DNA of 64,000 nucleotides from Pyrus communis (taxonomy: Eukaryota > Streptophyta > Magnoliopsida > Rosales > Rosaceae): positions 124,001-188,000 of the forward strand of contig NW_026908893.1 in assembly GCF_963583255.1 (NCBI RefSeq). The letters run 5' to 3'. The notes beneath the pieces were generated by a model. It ran no database searches and had not been told where the DNA came from. It saw only the letters and a program-made list of their open reading frames with translations. The position numbers and the translations under genes are program-made. Positions 44,978-58,073 of this stretch are shown here, one piece after another. Each line of letters begins with the position of its first letter. The first letter of the stretch is position 1.

Positions 44978-46040
44978 ATGAATCTGCGTAAAACTAAAAG
45001 CGCACTAATTGTTATTGTGATGCTGATTTTATACAGAGAGAATCCATTAACATCAGCCGTGAATTTTGTTACATCTTCTTCAGAAGTTGATGAATACTAC
45101 CCAGAAGAAAGAGACGCGCTGTTGAAGCTGAGAGATTCCGTAAGCTCGAACTCCAATTTACATGGGAACTGGAGCGGTCCGCCGTGCATCAACAACAGCA
45201 GCAGATGGGCTGGTATTGCTTGTTCAAATGGGCACGTTGTTCACATTGCCCTCCAAGGAATCCAGCTGGCAGGTTCCCTTCCACCCGCATTTCTACATAA
45301 CATAACTTTGTTGAGCAAACTTACCCTTTCAAACAATACTCTCTCCGGCCCTCTTCCAAATCTCTCAAATCTGGTTTACTTGGAAGATGTGCTTCTGTCT
45401 TACAATTACTTCTGGGGTTCAATTCCCTTGGAGTATACCGAATTGCCTAACCTCAGAGTGCTTGAATTGCAAGACAACTTTTTGGATGGCAAAATTCCAC
45501 CTTTTGGCCAGCCCACGCTGAGAGGATTCAATGTTTCTTATAATCATCTCGTGGGTCCAATTCCTCAAACGGGTGTGCTGCAAAAATTCCCAATAAGCTC
45601 CTACTCTCATAACTCAAATCTTTGTGGAATTCCTTTGGAGACACCATGTCCACTAGTTCCACCTCCATCTCCATCTCCGGCCGTCATTGCGCCATCTCCT
45701 TCCTCAAATATTATTCCACCCAAGAACAAGAACAATCTCCAAGTGTGGAGTGTTGCTTTGATTGCCACTGCAGCTGCGCTCGTTCCATTTATCGTCATAT
45801 TTGTTTTCTTATGTTATTGCGGGAAGATGCAAACAAAAGAAGCGGCAAAGGAGGAACAGACAGGTATATATGTACCACTTAACCAACACCTTATAATGTT
45901 CTGTGATAATACCCTTTATGTGTGTGTGAGTGTATATATAACGATTATTGGTATCGAATGCACATTAGTTGATGAAAACCTTAATGAAATGGAATTTATC
46001 ACATGAAACTGAACTGATGAACTGCTTTTCACAACTATAA

Positions 46041-46089
<49 letters not shown>

Positions 46090-46671
46090 TGTATATATAG
46101 TACTAGTAGCTCTGCATTAATTTAAATTTTTTTGTCTTTTGTCCCGAGCAATAGGAGATGGTTCGTCAGGGTGGGTAGAAAAGAAAATGCCAGATTTGGA
46201 GAGGTTGGGGGATCCTGAAAAGAGGGTTGAGTTAGATTTTTTAGACAAGGAGATGCCAGCAGCTTTTGACCTGGATGATTTACTAAGGGCATCTGCACAA
46301 GTGTTAGGCAAGGGGAAACTTGGCTCTACATACAAAGTAGCACTGGAATCGGGTCTTGTTGTCATCGTGAAGAGACTTAAAAACATGAATGAGTTGAGCA
46401 AAAAGGAATTTACCCAGCAGATGCAATTGCTAGGAAATCTGAGGCATGAAAACCTTGTACAGATTCTCTCTTTTTACTATTCCAAGGAGGAGAAGCTGGT
46501 CATCTCTAAGTTCGTCTCTGGCGGCCGCACTTTGTTTCAACTCTTACATGGTCAGTTATTAACTTTTTATTCTTTCCCATGAAAATCACAATTAATTAAG
46601 CATCATCTGGTTGCTTATAATTATAACTTAATTGTGAAACTGAGTTATGTTAACTTGATTCATGCATGCAC

Positions 46672-46702
<31 letters not shown>

Positions 46703-47327
46703 ATTGCTAGAGGACAGAGGAGTAGGAAGAGTACCTTTGGATTGGGCAACAAGACTGTCGATAATCAAAGACATAGCACAGGGCCTCACATTCCTTCACC
46801 AATCCTTGCCTTCCCAAAAGGTCCCTCATGCCAACCTCAATTCGTCTAATGTACTCGTCATCCAACGAAGAAACAGCCAAATCTACGATTTGAAGCTTAC
46901 AGATTTCGGATTCTTACCACTCCTGCCCTCGCGAAAGTCCTCCGAGGATTTAGCCATCAGCAAGTCACCAGAGTTTGCTCAAGGGAAGAAGTTGTCTCAG
47001 AAAGCCGATGTCTATTGCTTTGGTATAATCCTACTGGAGGTTGTTACTGGCAGGATCCCGGGTGAAGTTTCTCCGGGAAATGATGAAACCTTCGATGATC
47101 TTTCCGATTGGGTTAGAATGGTGGTGAACAATGATTGGTCTACTGATATTCTGGATGTAGAGATACTGGCGGCAAAGGATGACCACGATGACATGTTGAA
47201 GCTGACACAGATTGCGCTAGACTGTACAGACATGACACCAGAGAAGAGGCCTAAGATGGTTCAAGTATTGAAGAGAATACAAGAGATTAATTCACTCAAG
47301 ATCCAAGAAATGACATGCAGAGAATAA
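44978..47327 (+). CDS. LRR receptor-like kinase (LRR-III type, probable pseudokinase), 632 aa
   Basis: Three exons: 44978-45863, 46155-46550 and 46711-47327 (TAA), GT-AG introns. The ATG at 44978 is preceded in frame by GTG, which I did not use. Order: signal peptide (about 1-28), an N-terminal LRR cap with the usual Trp and Cys pattern (WSGPPC), about five leucine-rich repeats, a Pro/Ser-rich stalk, one membrane helix (about 256-281), then a kinase-like domain. The ATP-binding Lys is present (VIVKR, K368) and DFG is present (D492-G494). However, the P-loop is weak (GKGKLGS), and the catalytic HRD reads HAN (467-469), so the catalytic Asp is missing. Such LRR-III members usually signal as scaffolds or co-receptors at the plasma membrane. 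Ligand and pathway are unknown. Intron 1 has an (AT)n(GTAT)n tract. Confidence 0.9.
46040..46098 (+). repeat. (AT)n-(GTAT)n microsatellite in kinase intron 1
   Basis: A run of AT dinucleotides passes into about eight GTAT units. A second (AT)n run (about 46680-46702) lies just before the acceptor of intron 2. Confidence 0.95.
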
Positions 47328-47684
47328 TGAATGTATTATTTGATTTTCATAGCTATTACTATTCCAATCTTAATGATTTTGAAAGAGTTATGCTCTGCTG
47401 CATCAAGTGTGTTCCATCCAAATGTGTAACAACTATAACAAACCACAACATAAATGAATCGAGTCCTGTACACTACACTAGCTCATTAAGGCGGGAAAGC
47501 TTGAGCTTTTCGATTATTTATTCGTACCTTTAATGGTTTCAATTCTAGCAATTACACAGCCTATTTCTTTTTCAAATGAATTTTCTCAACACTTGTCTGA
47601 CGTTATATGTTTTGAATTTTTTTTTTTTTTTGAGACTAAGTACGATATTCATTTATTGGAATAAATCGTACAGAACAGAGGATA
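47328..47684. other. 3' flank of the kinase gene
   Basis: Contains the likely 3' untranslated region and a T run at about 47618-47631. It ends with the GGATA target duplication (47680-47684) of the gypsy element. Confidence 0.5.
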
Positions 47685-49855
47685 TGTTAGAATCCGTCCA
47701 TAATTTTTCACGTTTCGTCTTTAATGGCCTTAATTTGTGAGCCATTGGGACCCACAATGAAATTTGGTCCCCTTGCTTTTCCCCCTTTGTCCCGTGACAC
47801 CTCCCCTTCCCCTTTCTTTTCTGTTATTTGTCTCTCCCTCTCTAACTCTCACTTCTCTCTACACTCTCTACTTCTCTTCCTCTCGGCCTTCTCTGGAACA
47901 ACCTTCCCCGATGGCTTTTCACACAAAAAAACAACACAATAACGACAACAACAACCCCACCATCACCGCTATGAACTTAGAATCGAAAGAGGACCCTCCA
48001 AACCCTTCCAAACTTGCTGCACAGTGTTCACCACTGTTCATCGATTTTTCCGACGAGTTCTCACCTTCTTCGATGAAGGTAAGCTTCGAAACTGGTCCAA
48101 AACTTGTAGATTGTGTCTTGGTGTGTGTTTGGAAGTAGTTTTGAGAAGCTTTGGTGATGTTTGGACGTAGGAAACTCACGGGGAAAGCTTCTCTAGTTTT
48201 CCGGCGAGGATGCCACTTTTGAGCCATTTTTCGGCCAAAACACGATGAGTTAGCCATTTATAAATGTACCATTCTCTTTGCATCATCGAGAAGTATGATT
48301 TTTGTTTTTGAATCATTCAATTTTGTTGAGTATTGAAGAAGTTATAAACGTTTAAAGTTTACCCAGTTTTTGGCAAGTTTCCCTAGTTTTCCCACAGACC
48401 AGTCACATTTCAGGCCATTTTCTGGCCATCTCCGGCAACCATTGGGCTTCCAAATAGATATAATCTTGTTCAACACTTTCCCATCTTCATTTTGATATAT
48501 TATGGGTCAAATTTGGTTAAGAAAAAAAATGAAGTTACGAGGCCTTGAAATTTGTCCAAACTTTTGGCCAAAAATTCCAGTTTCCAGTGAGCTCCGGTGG
48601 CTTGACTCGGCTCGGCTCAGATGAGTCAGCCATTGACTTCTCGGTCAGCGTTGACCGTTGACTTGTCAACGTTAACTTTTGGTTGACTGTTTTTGGGTTT
48701 CGGCCAGAACCCCTTCTAAACTAATTTCGACATCCTGATTTCCAAATCTATGCTCCATTTCCCCAAATTCAATTGTTTTTGTAGAGTTTTACTAATTGGT
48801 CCTTTTATATGCTTAGGTGCGTTTGTTAATGGTAACTGTGTCCTCTCTAGTTCGAATGGTTATTCGGCGACGGAGTATCTGTGAGTGGACCACTTTTAAA
48901 ATGCATGTTTTTATTACTAGAAATACATACATGAAAAACATGATTTTATGACTACGTTTTATGAAACGTTTATTGAGTTATCGGATTTATGCTTTATGAA
49001 ATATCATGCTTTATCGAATTTATGTCCTTTGAAATATTTATGAATATATATATATATATATATATATTTATTTATTTATTTATTTATTTATGAACATGGT
49101 TTATGATGATGATTTGAGCTAGAACGCTCCTATAGATTTATGATATGATGTTTGAGCTATTGAGCTCCGATGATATATTAAAGATTATGTTTATAATTTT
49201 CTGTGCTTACTTAGTGGATATTCATACAATGTGCCTTCGGGCGATTATGATACCACTACTAAGCACACACTATATAATATGTATATGTGTTTTATGAAGG
49301 TTTTATGGCATGCTAGAGTTTTCAAAAAACCTACTACTTATTATGCTATATATGAGTTTTCTAAAATTTAGAGGTTAGTATGTTGAAAGAGTAATGGCTT
49401 TAGTATTACTTATATATAGACTTGATCCACTCATGTTTTGTTTTGCGCCCCCTTTAAGACCTAGGAACGAGGCATACGATCCGAGCTGCGAGGCATTCCC
49501 ATATCAGTGAAATTGTGTCGTTCTCTCTGCATAGGACATCTCTTGTAATCACACTTTCTAATATCCCTTCTGCTTGTATTTCGAATTAGTAATATGCTCT
49601 GAACATGTTCATGCATTATCACTTTTTAAATGTTGGCAGTTGAATATTCTCATTTGGTTAGTGACTTACCATATTACTATTATTTAGTTAAGGTTTGTAT
49701 TTTGATATTACATTGCGTTGTTACGCACAAAAATTATATGCATGTTTTACATGTTCTCGGCATATGCATTCATGAAATGGCTTGTGTCAACCTCAGGTGT
49801 TGGCCAGCATGTGGCCATCCCGTTGTCCTTCAAACATCGGGATTGGGGAGTGTCA
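47685..49855 (+). repeat. Gypsy 5' LTR
   Basis: Starts TGTTAGAATCCGTCC and ends GGGGAGTGTCA. It contains an (AT)n/(TTTA)n tract near 49046-49090 and the 'CCACTCATGTTTTGTTTTGCGCCCCC' region shared with the other LTRs of the window. Confidence 0.92.
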
Positions 49856-50039
49856 GATTGGTATCAGAGCTTAGTTAATACAGAGCATACTTAGGATCTT
49901 CTTTTACTGTAGTAGTTCGGTTTTGATATCATTTGGATGTCACTGCTTCCGTATTTGGTTTCTTTCAGCGGAGTTGTGCAAACCTTATTCTGTTTGAATT
50001 GTCATATCTTATTTGAAGTACAAAATTCGTGTCACGATT

Positions 50040-53000
50040 ATGCCTCAAAGGTGACGAAATGGAATGATTGACGACTTTCAATAACGGACCGATACTCTAT
50101 AACTTGTATTCCCTAGGAATGACGGGCAGAGTCGGATTTACATTGAAGTGACGTGAAATAGAAAAATCTCAGTGAGAGGAAGTTTGGTTAAGACCAACTG
50201 AAGATCTGAATTGAGGATGATACTCTGCAACTTGTGTTCCCTAGGAATGGCGGGTAGAGTCGTATCTATATGGAGATTGCTCAAAACATTTGAAGTTCGT
50301 ATGGAGAAAGTGAGTAAACACCAGTTGTATGCGAAGTTTAGCAAGTGTTAATTTGGTTGGATCAAATCAATGTCCTCGAGCTTGTTGTTTTTGCTGAGGG
50401 AATTTGTGTAGACCCTCAAAAGATTTCTCGATGATTGCATTTCCTAAGAAGTGGACGAATGCTCTAGTGACGTTCATGAACCTAACCAACCGGTTATTCC
50501 ACCCATATTCCGACAAATTCATGATTTTCTTATTGATAACCTTCTTGTCTACTCCAACAACAAGGCCAAGTTCACTAAATATCAACAGTCAGCTTTACCC
50601 AAATTCTTCAATAGTTGATTTTGTTTAGATTAGATACTTTTGTTGGGAGACTCTATTGTAGTAAACGCTATTCTTATCAATTTCCAAAAAGGTTGCGACT
50701 GTTGAAAATTGAAAATCCTCGCAAGGTGTTGTGAAATACGAAATATCTTTGGTCTTATCAATTTCTGTCGGCAGTTCTTAACGATTCTGTGAGCATAGCC
50801 CTATTTCTTTTTTTGACTATGAAACAAGTCAATTTTGTTTGAGATGCTGAAGGTGAACGAAGTTTCTAACAACTAAAGTATTGTTTTACCTGATCGTTGT
50901 TCCTACACTCTTCGATGACATCGATAAATTTTGAATTCTACGATGATGTTTTATTAAATGTTTAGCTGCACGCTAATACATCATGACCGAGTAACGCGTG
51001 TGCCTGTTGACGGTTGGAACCGCATGAAGTGAACCATCCTATCTATGACCTTGAGCCAATGGTTACCATCTTACTAGAAAACCTAATGACACCCTTTCTT
51101 TGTAGAAATTTATGTGGGACGAAAGTTGGGAACATAATTTTTTGGAGCTTAGAACATCATCTTACTCATGCTCTGTCCTTGTTTTTCTTGAGGTTGGTGG
51201 TGAGTTTTAAGCCTCTTGTTTTGCATCCTTGTCATGTTTGAGGTTGTTTCCTGATGTAGCATGGGAAAGTCATTGCCTATGCTCCTAGACATCTCGAACC
51301 TCAAGGAGAGAATTATCATATTCATGACATAGAGCTGGTAACAATTTCCCTTGCTGTAAAATATGGTGATGTTTTCTTTACAACAAGAAGTGTTGCATCA
51401 TTTCTTACCAAAGAAGTTGTAATGTGTTTTCACCTAGAAGGTGTTGAGCTTGAGACAAAAGAGGTGGATGGAACTTATCGGTGATTTTGATTGCACTTCG
51501 AGTATCATCTTGGTCAGGCAAATGTCGTAGTTGATGCTCTTAGTCAAAAAACTTACCTCCCTTCGAGCTATCCATGTTCCATTATTGTTTTCTATTCGAG
51601 GAATTAGCTTTACTTTGGCGCCCAATCCACGGTGAATATTGTTGGCCTACTTCTAAGTCAAAACTGTATCGGTAGATTTCGTGTAGGAAGCCTAATGAGT
51701 TTGATCAGTAATGGGAGAGTTTGAAGGAGCAAGTGTCAGATGACATGAGACGGGATTTGAAAGTCCGAGGAGTTGGAACTCTGTTGATAAGAAACAAATT
51801 GTTTTTGCCTAAGGGTAATGAAGCTGTGAAAAAGGAAAATTCTTGATGAGGCTCACATTTCAACGTATGCTATGCATGCTGGCAGTACTAAATTGTACCA
51901 TTTTTTCGTTTACTTTATTACTAGTATTGTATAGATGGGATATCGTTGAATATGTGAGGAAATGTCTGATTTACTGGTAAATGGAAACAGAGATATGAAA
52001 GCCATCGGGCTTATCTCAGTTTCCCTTTATTCCTATTTGAAGGTGGGAAGAAATTTCCATGGTTGTCATTTTTAGGTTGTCAAGGACTTATTGGGTATGT
52101 GAATGGAAATGGGTGAACGTCACCATAGATTTCCTGTATAAACCACTTTGTACATGTGGAGACTATGATGACGTTTCAGTATTTGTTGATCAACTCACTC
52201 AGTATATTATCTACCAGTTCGCGAAGATTATACTTTTGACTACTTGGCATAATTCTTGATTCTAGACTTCGTTAGACTAACGTCTCGATTCACTTCGATT
52301 TCGACCGTAATCCTAGATTCACCTCCTGGTACTAGAAACATTCTAGTCAACTTTGGGTTCGTGTTTACCCTACAACACTTCGTATCATTTCTAAAGAAGA
52401 TAAACTGTTCCGGAAAACCACTCAGGTTCGAAAGTTTTAGCTGAGACGATGAGTCATTCAATCACCCATTAACACCCTATCGAGCGAATCATACCACTAG
52501 TGATTGAATATCCTTAAGGTTATCGTTGTAACAAGTTGTTGTGAATATTGGAATGGGAAAAAGTCTTAAGTTCTCGCCTATCATATTACTTTAGACTACT
52601 AATCGAGTCGAGTCCGTGCTCAACCATCTCGACTTGCCACCACAGAATCAAGTTAGGTACTCACACATGTTATTGCATCAAAAGTTACGCATTCAATCTA
52701 GTTATCTTGTACTCTAGATTTGATGGACTTTATTTGATCTTTAAATTCTTGAGTGTTTTTTCAGCCTTCTCGGCAGCCTTTTGCTAAATCCGAGAGAAAT
52801 TTTAAATGAATCAGCTTGCTTGGGCTTTGTGAATCACATTGTTTGGTTATAGGGTGTGCCGTCATTATTGTACCTCACTGGGATGCACGTTTCACTTCCA
52901 AGTCTTGTGAAGCCTTCTTGAAGGCTATGGGTAATATGTTGTTGTCAAGTACCACATTTCATTCTCAGACTATTGTCTAAACGAACTATCCAAACCTTGG

Positions 53001-53572
53001 AAGACATGTTATGTTCATCCGTTTTGTGGTTTCAACATGATTAGAAATTGCACCGATCTCGATTGGAGTTGTTTACGACGACAATTATTATTTTTGATTT
53101 GGGTATGGCACTATTTAAGACATGGTATGAGAGATTCTATAGACAACACTTGTTAGACAGAAGAGTATTACTAACTGGTATTCGAAGGATCGAAATTTCG
53201 ATATGGGAAACTGTATGCTTCAAATGATTTCGCCTTGGAGTTTGGACAACATGGTAATTTTGCACCCTTAGGATTTATTACTTGTTTATCGAGACAACAA
53301 TGAGTTGTTGATATTAGGGGCTATAGACTGTAATATCGATGGCTTATTCGTTGAGTTTGCTAAGCAAGTGGGCAAGTAGGCCGTGTACGTGAAGTGAGAC
53401 ATGCCATGAGCTATGGAGATAAACCAGTGGAAATCATCGACCGACAAGATAAAGCGTTGAGAAACAAAGTCATTTCGTTGGTAAATGTGTTGTGGAAGAA
53501 CCACGCAGTTGACGAAGTGACGTGGGAAATAGAAGAACTGATGAGAAATCAATATCCATACCTGTTTACTTG
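50040..53572 (+). pseudogene. Gypsy gag-pol remnants
   Basis: Recognisable pieces appear in order, in shifting frames. RT with a degraded F.DD-like motif and VYSNNKAKF lies near 50505-50575. RNase H, with GKVIAYAPRHLEPQGENYHIHD, lies near 51264-51330. Next come an ADALSRK-like relic (about 51525-51550), the integrase zinc region (ILDEAHISTYAMHAGSTKLYH, about 51840-51900) and EWKWVNVTIDF (about 52101-52133). A C-terminal chromodomain-type tail (IIDRQDKALRNK, VLWKNHAVDEVTWEIEELM, about 53435-53550) ends at TGA 53570-53572. Stops and shifts are frequent; no long frame remains. Confidence 0.82.
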
Positions 53573-53617
53573 AGGTAGTAAATTTTGGGGACAAAATTTT
53601 TCTTAAGGGGGGTAGAT

Positions 53618-55723
53618 TGCTAGGACCCGTCCATAATTTTTCACGTTTCGTCTTTAGTAGCCTTAATTTGTGAGCCACTAGGACCCACAATGAAATTTGG
53701 TCCCCTTGCTTTTCCCCATTTGTCTTGTGACACCTTCCTTCCCCTTTCTTTTATGTATTTCTCTCTCATTCTCAAACTCTCACTTCTCTCCCTCTCGGCC
53801 TTTTCTGGAACAACCTTTCCCGAGGGCTTTTCACACAAATAAACAACACAACAACGATAACAATAACCCCACCATTACCCCTGTTAACTCAGAATCGAAA
53901 GGGGACCCTCCAAATCATTCCTAACTCGCTGCACAATGTTCATCACTGTTCACCGAGTTTTCCGACGAGTTCTCACATTCTTGGGTAAAGGTAACCCTCG
54001 AAACTTGTCCAAAACTTGTAGATCTTGTCTTGGTGTGTGTTTGGAAGTAGTTTTGAGAAGTTTTTGTGATGTTTGGACATCGGAAACTCACGGGGAAAAA
54101 GAAGTATGATTTTTGTTTTTGAATCACTCGATTTCGTTGAGTGTTGAAGAAGTTATGAACGTTTAAAGTTTACCCAGTTTCTGGCAAGTTTCCCCAATTT
54201 TCCCGTGGACCAATCACCTTTCAGGCCATTTTCTAGCCATCTTCGGCAACCATTGGGCTTCCAAATAGGTAAAATCTTGTTCTACACTTTTCTATTTTCA
54301 TTTTGATATATTATGGTCGAATTTGGTCAAGAAAAAACGAATTTACGAAGCTTTGAAATTTGCCTAAACTTTCGGCCAAAAATTCTAGTTTTCGGTGAGT
54401 TTCAACAACTTGACTTAGCTTGGCTCGGCTTGATTGAGTCAACCGTTGACTTTTTTTGGGTTTTGGCCGAAACCCCTTCTAGACTAATTTCGACGACCTG
54501 ATTTCCAAATCCGCACTCTGTTTTCCCAAATTCAATCGTTTTAGTAGAGTTTTACTAATTGTTCCTTTTATATGCTTAGGTGCATTTGTTAGTGGCAACC
54601 CTGTCCTCTATAGTTTGAACGGCTCTTCGATGACGGTGTATCTATGAGTGGACCCCTTCCAAAATGCATGTTTTTATTACTAGAAATGCATACATGAAAA
54701 GTATGATTTTATTACTACGTTTTATGAAACGTTTATTGAGTTATCGGATTTACGCTTTATGAAATATCATACTTTATCGAATTTACATCCTTTGAAATAT
54801 TTATGAATATATATACTTATGAACATGGTTTATGATGATAATTTGAGCTATAATGCTCCTATAGATTTATGATATGATGTTTAAGCTATTGAGCTCCGAT
54901 GGTATATATTTTGGAAAGATTATGTTAATGATTTTTTATGCTTACTTAGCGGATATTCACACAATGTGCCTTTGGACGGGCGATGTAGTGGCTTCGGGCT
55001 GATGATATATATGCCTTCGGGCGGGCGATGTAGTGCCTTCGGGCATATGATGTATGTGCCTTCGGGCAGGCAATAGATGTGCCTTCGGGCATGCAATAGA
55101 TGTACCTACGGGTGATTTTGACACCACTACTAAGCACATTATATATAATATATATTTTTATGACGGTTTTATGGCATGTTAAGAGTTTTCGGAAAACCTA
55201 CTACTTAGTATGCTATATATGAATTTTCTAAAATTTGGGGGTTAGTACTTCGAAGAGTAATTGCTTTAGTATTACTTATATATAAACTTGATCCACTCAT
55301 GTTTTGTTTTGCGCCCCCTTCAGGACCTAGGAACGAGACATACGATCCGAGCTACGATGCATTCCCATATCAGTGAAATTGTGTCATTCTCTCTGCATAG
55401 GACATCTCTTATAATCGCATTTTCTAATATCCCTTCCGCTTGTATTTCAAATTAGTAGTATGCTCTAAACATGTTCATGCATTATTACTTTTTAAATGTT
55501 GGGAGTTGAATAATCTTATTTGGTTAGTGACTTGTACCTTATTACTATTATTTAGTTAAGGTTTGTATTTTGATATTACATTGCGTTGTTATGCGTGAAA
55601 ATTATATGCATGTTTTACATGTTCTTGGCATATGCATTCATGAAATGGTTTGCGTCACCCTCGGATGTCGGCCAGCACGTGGCCATCCCATTGTCCTTCG
55701 GACACCGGGATCAGGGCGTGTCA
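53618..55723 (+). repeat. Gypsy 3' LTR with private minisatellite
   Basis: Starts TGCTAGGACCCGTCC and ends AGGGCGTGTCA. Compared with the 5' LTR it lacks some stretches (for example between about 54098 and 54105) and carries an expanded GTGCCTTCGGGC repeat at 54964-55110. Substitutions are scattered, so the element is not recent. Confidence 0.92.
54964..55110 (+). repeat. GTGCCTTCGGGC minisatellite in the 3' LTR
   Basis: About six irregular units of 20-30 bp built on GTGCCTTCGGGC plus GGGCGATGTAGTG, GATATATAT or AATAGAT spacers. The 5' LTR has a single copy at the matching place (about 49231-49242). Confidence 0.9.
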
Positions 55724-55728
55724 GGATA

Positions 55729-55882
55729 GGATGCTAATAATGAATCTCAATAAAAACCTTGCCGGGGTTTTCAACCAGGTCGAAGGGAAAAAGAGTGTTC
55801 CGTACCATATTAAGTATTAATACTATTCTCAAGAAGAATATCAAAAATTACTCTTCAATCCAAGAAATTTGACTACTCAAAG
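55729..55882. other. Short spacer between gypsy element and LINE fragment
   Basis: Nothing recognised. No poly-T (poly-A of the LINE on the minus strand) is present. Confidence 0.4.
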
Positions 55883-57100
55883 TTAAGCCCAATCGTGCCA
55901 ATCTGTGTGTTGCCTTGTTCGTCTCTCGTCGACCAAGCGTAACTTTCCATTGTGAAAACGAAGCCAACATATGTTTAGCATCATGAATAACATGAACTCA
56001 CCATTCAAATTTGTTGTCTCGGCTTGTAATGCAGTAATCACTATTGCTGCATCACCTTGTATCTCAACAGCATGGGATGTCACCATATGTGCAAAAAAGA
56101 AATCAGCTCTCGCTACCATATTCTTTGCCATCTGTGCAGAAAGAACCCCCCGCAAATTTGAAGCCATGGCTGCCAAAAAAATCCCCCGATCGTCTTGGAT
56201 TATAACACCAATCCCTTCGATCCCATCCCGCTCATTCCACTCACCATCAAAGTTACATTTAAGCCAACCTACCTCAGGTTTTTTCCATGGCTGTGGAACG
56301 GAAATCTTGCTGCCGTTCTTTACTTCATGCCATTTTCTATACTCATGGAGCCATGCTTGGGTTCGACAATGGATATCCACTTGGTTCATCGCCTTACCAG
56401 ACCACAGAAATGAGTTTCGTTCCTTCCAGATGCTCCAAATCAACACCAAAGCAAGATCAAAACTTTGCTTCGAAAGTTCTCCTGCCATTTGAATCATCCG
56501 GCTTTGGAATCCTCCACTTCCCATGCCTCCTGTTCTCAAGCTCAAAGGACTCGAAAACCAAATAGAGACCGACCTTGGGCACTCAAGTAACACATGTTCA
56601 ACCGTTTCCCTCTCACATTTGCAAAAAATACAAGTCGCAGTGGTGATAACTTTCCTCCTTTGCAAGTTTGATCAAGTCGGTAAAGCATTCATACAACACC
56701 GCCAAACACAAACATTTACTTTCGTAGGCATACAAGCTTTCCAAAGAGCCTTCCGCAGCCATTTAACCTCTGCATCCATTGTAGAACTTGCAAGTCCCGT
56801 TCCATAGTCCTCACCGCTTGAACGAGCCACATGATAAGCAGACTTTGTTGTGAAAGTACCATTCTTCTCTTTCTGTCCAAATTAAAGTATTCGGAGTCCG
56901 GAAATAACTAAGAGGGATACTCAAAATTAGTGCCGCTTCCTCCTTACTAAAAATACTATTAACCAAGTCCTCATTCCATTTGAAACCCCCATCCTCCATT
57001 AATAACCCATTGACCGTAATGGTAGACGCAACACCCGTCGTAACCGGGCTTAGAACCTTAAAGAACTGTGCACGGGATAATCTGCTGTCCCCCCATATTA
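55883..57100 (-). mobile_element. 5'-truncated LINE (L1-type) ORF2 fragment
   Basis: Minus strand. From about 57080 to 56811 the frame reads LINEs' pre-zinc region (GGFKWNEDLVNSIFSKEEA, LILSIPLS). Then, past frame breaks near 56665-56850, an open frame 56665-55883 holds the RT-associated zinc knuckle (CIFCKCERETVEHVLLECPRSVSIW) and a C-terminal RNase H-like domain (LKCNFDGEWNERDG, GIGVIIQDDRGIF, GDAAIVITALQ). These domains in this order mark the C-terminal end of plant L1-type ORF2. Reverse transcriptase proper and endonuclease are missing and the frame is broken, so it is a dead fragment. Confidence 0.82.
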
Positions 57101-57533
57101 TAAATTAACACAAGTACTAAATTAAACACACACAACTTCCTCCAGTCGTCTTGTGTCATTCAGTCACTGTGACAGGACAGCAAGAGATCGAAGTCCTATA
57201 TCATCTGTTTCACTTGAAGAAAACACTAACTCCTTATGTTAATGGATGTGTCTCACATACTCGGAATGAAGTTTAGTTCCTCTTATACTGAATTGTTCCA
57301 TTATTAATTACAACGAGGTATTTTATATAAAATGTCATACCTATCAGATTGGACAAGTAAATAAATTTAAAATACTATTAATGTAATTAATAGTAAGTCG
57401 TTTTAGACAAAAATAAACAATAAAAATCTATCAAATAAATCAGCATAACTGTGCTAGTCTAGTGGAGCTGGCTAGCTGACAGTAATTAGTTAGTTACTAA
57501 TAAAAATAAAAGGAATTAACTCTACAATTAAGG
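57101..57533. other. Intergenic upstream of the aquaporin promoter
   Basis: AT-rich, no gene recognised. Confidence 0.4.
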
Positions 57534-57748
57534 CATGCAAAAGGATAAATTCAAAACAGTACAGGGAAGAGATAGAGACCATCGGGATGATGCCATTCCA
57601 TATTATAAGACGTTTTTAGTTCGATTTAGCAGCTTACACATGATCCCTACGTGTCACTGTTCCTGCATGGGGCTGCCCAACTGTCCCAGATGAGTCCAAC
57701 CGCTCTTGGCTAATTTAAGACTACAGACCTCCACATTTCAAACATGCA
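57534..57748 (+). promoter_or_regulatory. Seed-type promoter motifs (RY and ABRE-like) of TIP3
   Basis: RY motifs CATGCA stand at 57534-57539 and 57743-57748 and in reverse (TGCATG) at 57664-57669. An ABRE-like ACGTGTC stands at 57649-57655. RY elements bind the B3 factors ABI3, FUS3 and LEC2; ABREs bind ABA-responsive bZIPs. Together they are typical of seed-maturation genes, which agrees with the TIP3 identity of the gene downstream. Activity is inferred. Confidence 0.6.
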
Positions 57749-57791
57749 ATGACCCTCCTCCTCACTTCTCCACGCACACAATACATACTCT

Positions 57792-57797
<6 letters not shown>

Positions 57798-57843
<46 letters not shown>
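57798..57843 (+). repeat. (CT)n microsatellite in the aquaporin leader
   Basis: About 23 CT units some 230 bp before the ATG, probably within the 5' untranslated region or core promoter. Confidence 0.9.
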
Positions 57844-57848
<5 letters not shown>

Positions 57849-58073
57849 TTAGAGAGATCTATCTGGATATATTCCTCTAGCTCGATCTGCCTGCCTTCGT
57901 GTTAATTTAGTTAATTATTAGTGAAAGAAGCAGCAGCAACTGTGCAGTGCAGGTGTACGTAGCCGAGTAAACAAACAGCAGTATATTCCGTCCGGCAGTT
58001 GAAATCGCTCGCTCCATCTCCATATATTACTAACTAAGAAAGAGAGTTCTTGCGTTCTTTCATCGTCGCCAGC

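Larger units (their letters stand above)
47685..55723 (+). mobile_element. Full-length Ty3-gypsy chromovirus-type element, decayed
   Basis: The 5' LTR (47685-49855, 2171 bp) and 3' LTR (53618-55723, 2106 bp) are flanked by a perfect 5-bp duplication GGATA (47680-47684, 55724-55728). Three bases after the 5' LTR stands the primer-binding site TGGTATCAGAGC (49859-49870), complementary to initiator tRNA-Met. A polypurine tract AAGGGGGGTAGA (53605-53616) precedes the 3' LTR. The 3.76-kb interior holds gag-pol remnants in plus orientation, ending in a chromodomain-like tail, which suits the Tekay/Del clade. The interior is short for that clade, so parts are deleted. Confidence 0.92.

Noticed and set aside
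55883..56665. A separate host RNase H gene
   Set aside because: The zinc knuckle directly before the RNase H domain and the further ORF2 relics upstream identify it as the end of a LINE.
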